Assembly: GCA_002394025.1 (NCBI GenBank)
Contig: DGSV01000085.1
Coordinates: forward strand, 1 to 5,320
Origin: Bacteroidales bacterium UBA4353
GTDB taxonomy: Bacteria > Bacteroidota > Bacteroidia > Bacteroidales > Paludibacteraceae
Reading direction: 5' to 3'
Length of the DNA: 5,320 bases
Under the pieces are notes generated by a model. That model saw only the letters and a list, made by a program, of their open reading frames with translations. It was not told the DNA's origin and did no database searches. The translations under genes and the position numbers were made by a program. Positions 5,290-5,320 of the stretch are shown here, piece after piece (the first letter of the stretch is position 1; the number at the start of each line of letters is the position of its first letter).

Positions 5290-5320
5290 TGACTTTACCG
5301 CTATCGTGATATACTGCCTC
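5276..5320 (-). CDS. Possible 3' end of an upstream minus-strand gene (partial)
   Basis: One minus-strand frame is open from the window edge to a TAA at 5278-5276 and would encode EAVYHDSGKVNEKQ, overlapping the start of the acetyltransferase gene by 14 bases. Short overlaps like this are common in polysaccharide operons. The segment is too short to identify or to separate from chance, so this is only a candidate. Confidence 0.22.
   Translation of the reverse strand, partial: EAVYHDSGKVNEKQ

Overview
The window looks like a chromosomal segment from a Bacteroidales bacterium, most likely Prevotellaceae-like. Three things suggest this: the style of the DnaA C-terminus, an ABC-F protein of a kind I associate with Bacteroidetes, and two TAnnTTTG-type promoter elements. 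Translation starts are preceded by A-rich sequence instead of Shine-Dalgarno motifs, which fits the same phylum. The species assignment is an inference from memory of these families. No search was run.

Layout, left to right. Bases 1-669 (+) are the 3' part of dnaA, covering the end of the AAA+ domain and the complete DNA-binding domain. A 106-base gap follows, holding a palindromic hairpin that may terminate dnaA. Bases 776-2083 (-) encode an RsmF-type RNA cytosine-C5 methyltransferase that is convergent with dnaA. A 62-base divergent promoter region separates it from a HAD-family phosphatase at 2146-2793 (+). A 197-base AT-rich gap with two small tandem repeat arrays leads to a 539-residue ABC-F ATPase at 2991-4610 (+). 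After a 91-base convergent gap comes a hexapeptide-repeat acetyltransferase at 4702-5289 (-), of the serine-acetyltransferase-like type often seen in polysaccharide loci. The window may end inside one further minus-strand gene.

Most of the content is housekeeping: replication initiation, RNA modification, phosphometabolite clean-up and ribosome-associated ATPase activity. There is no obvious operon joining these genes, because transcription direction changes at almost every boundary. The acetyltransferase looks like the edge of a different, probably surface-polysaccharide, region.

I found no clearly new multi-gene system. The observations most worth checking are: (1) a 14-base tandem repeat inside the methyltransferase gene, where losing or gaining one unit would stop translation before the C-terminal RNA-binding domain; (2) an ABC-F protein in which all the visible elements of one ATP site have diverged while those of the other are canonical; (3) a compact divergent promoter pair in which the methyltransferase transcript appears to start at or next to its AUG; and (4) two kinds of short tandem repeat in the gap before the ABC-F gene.
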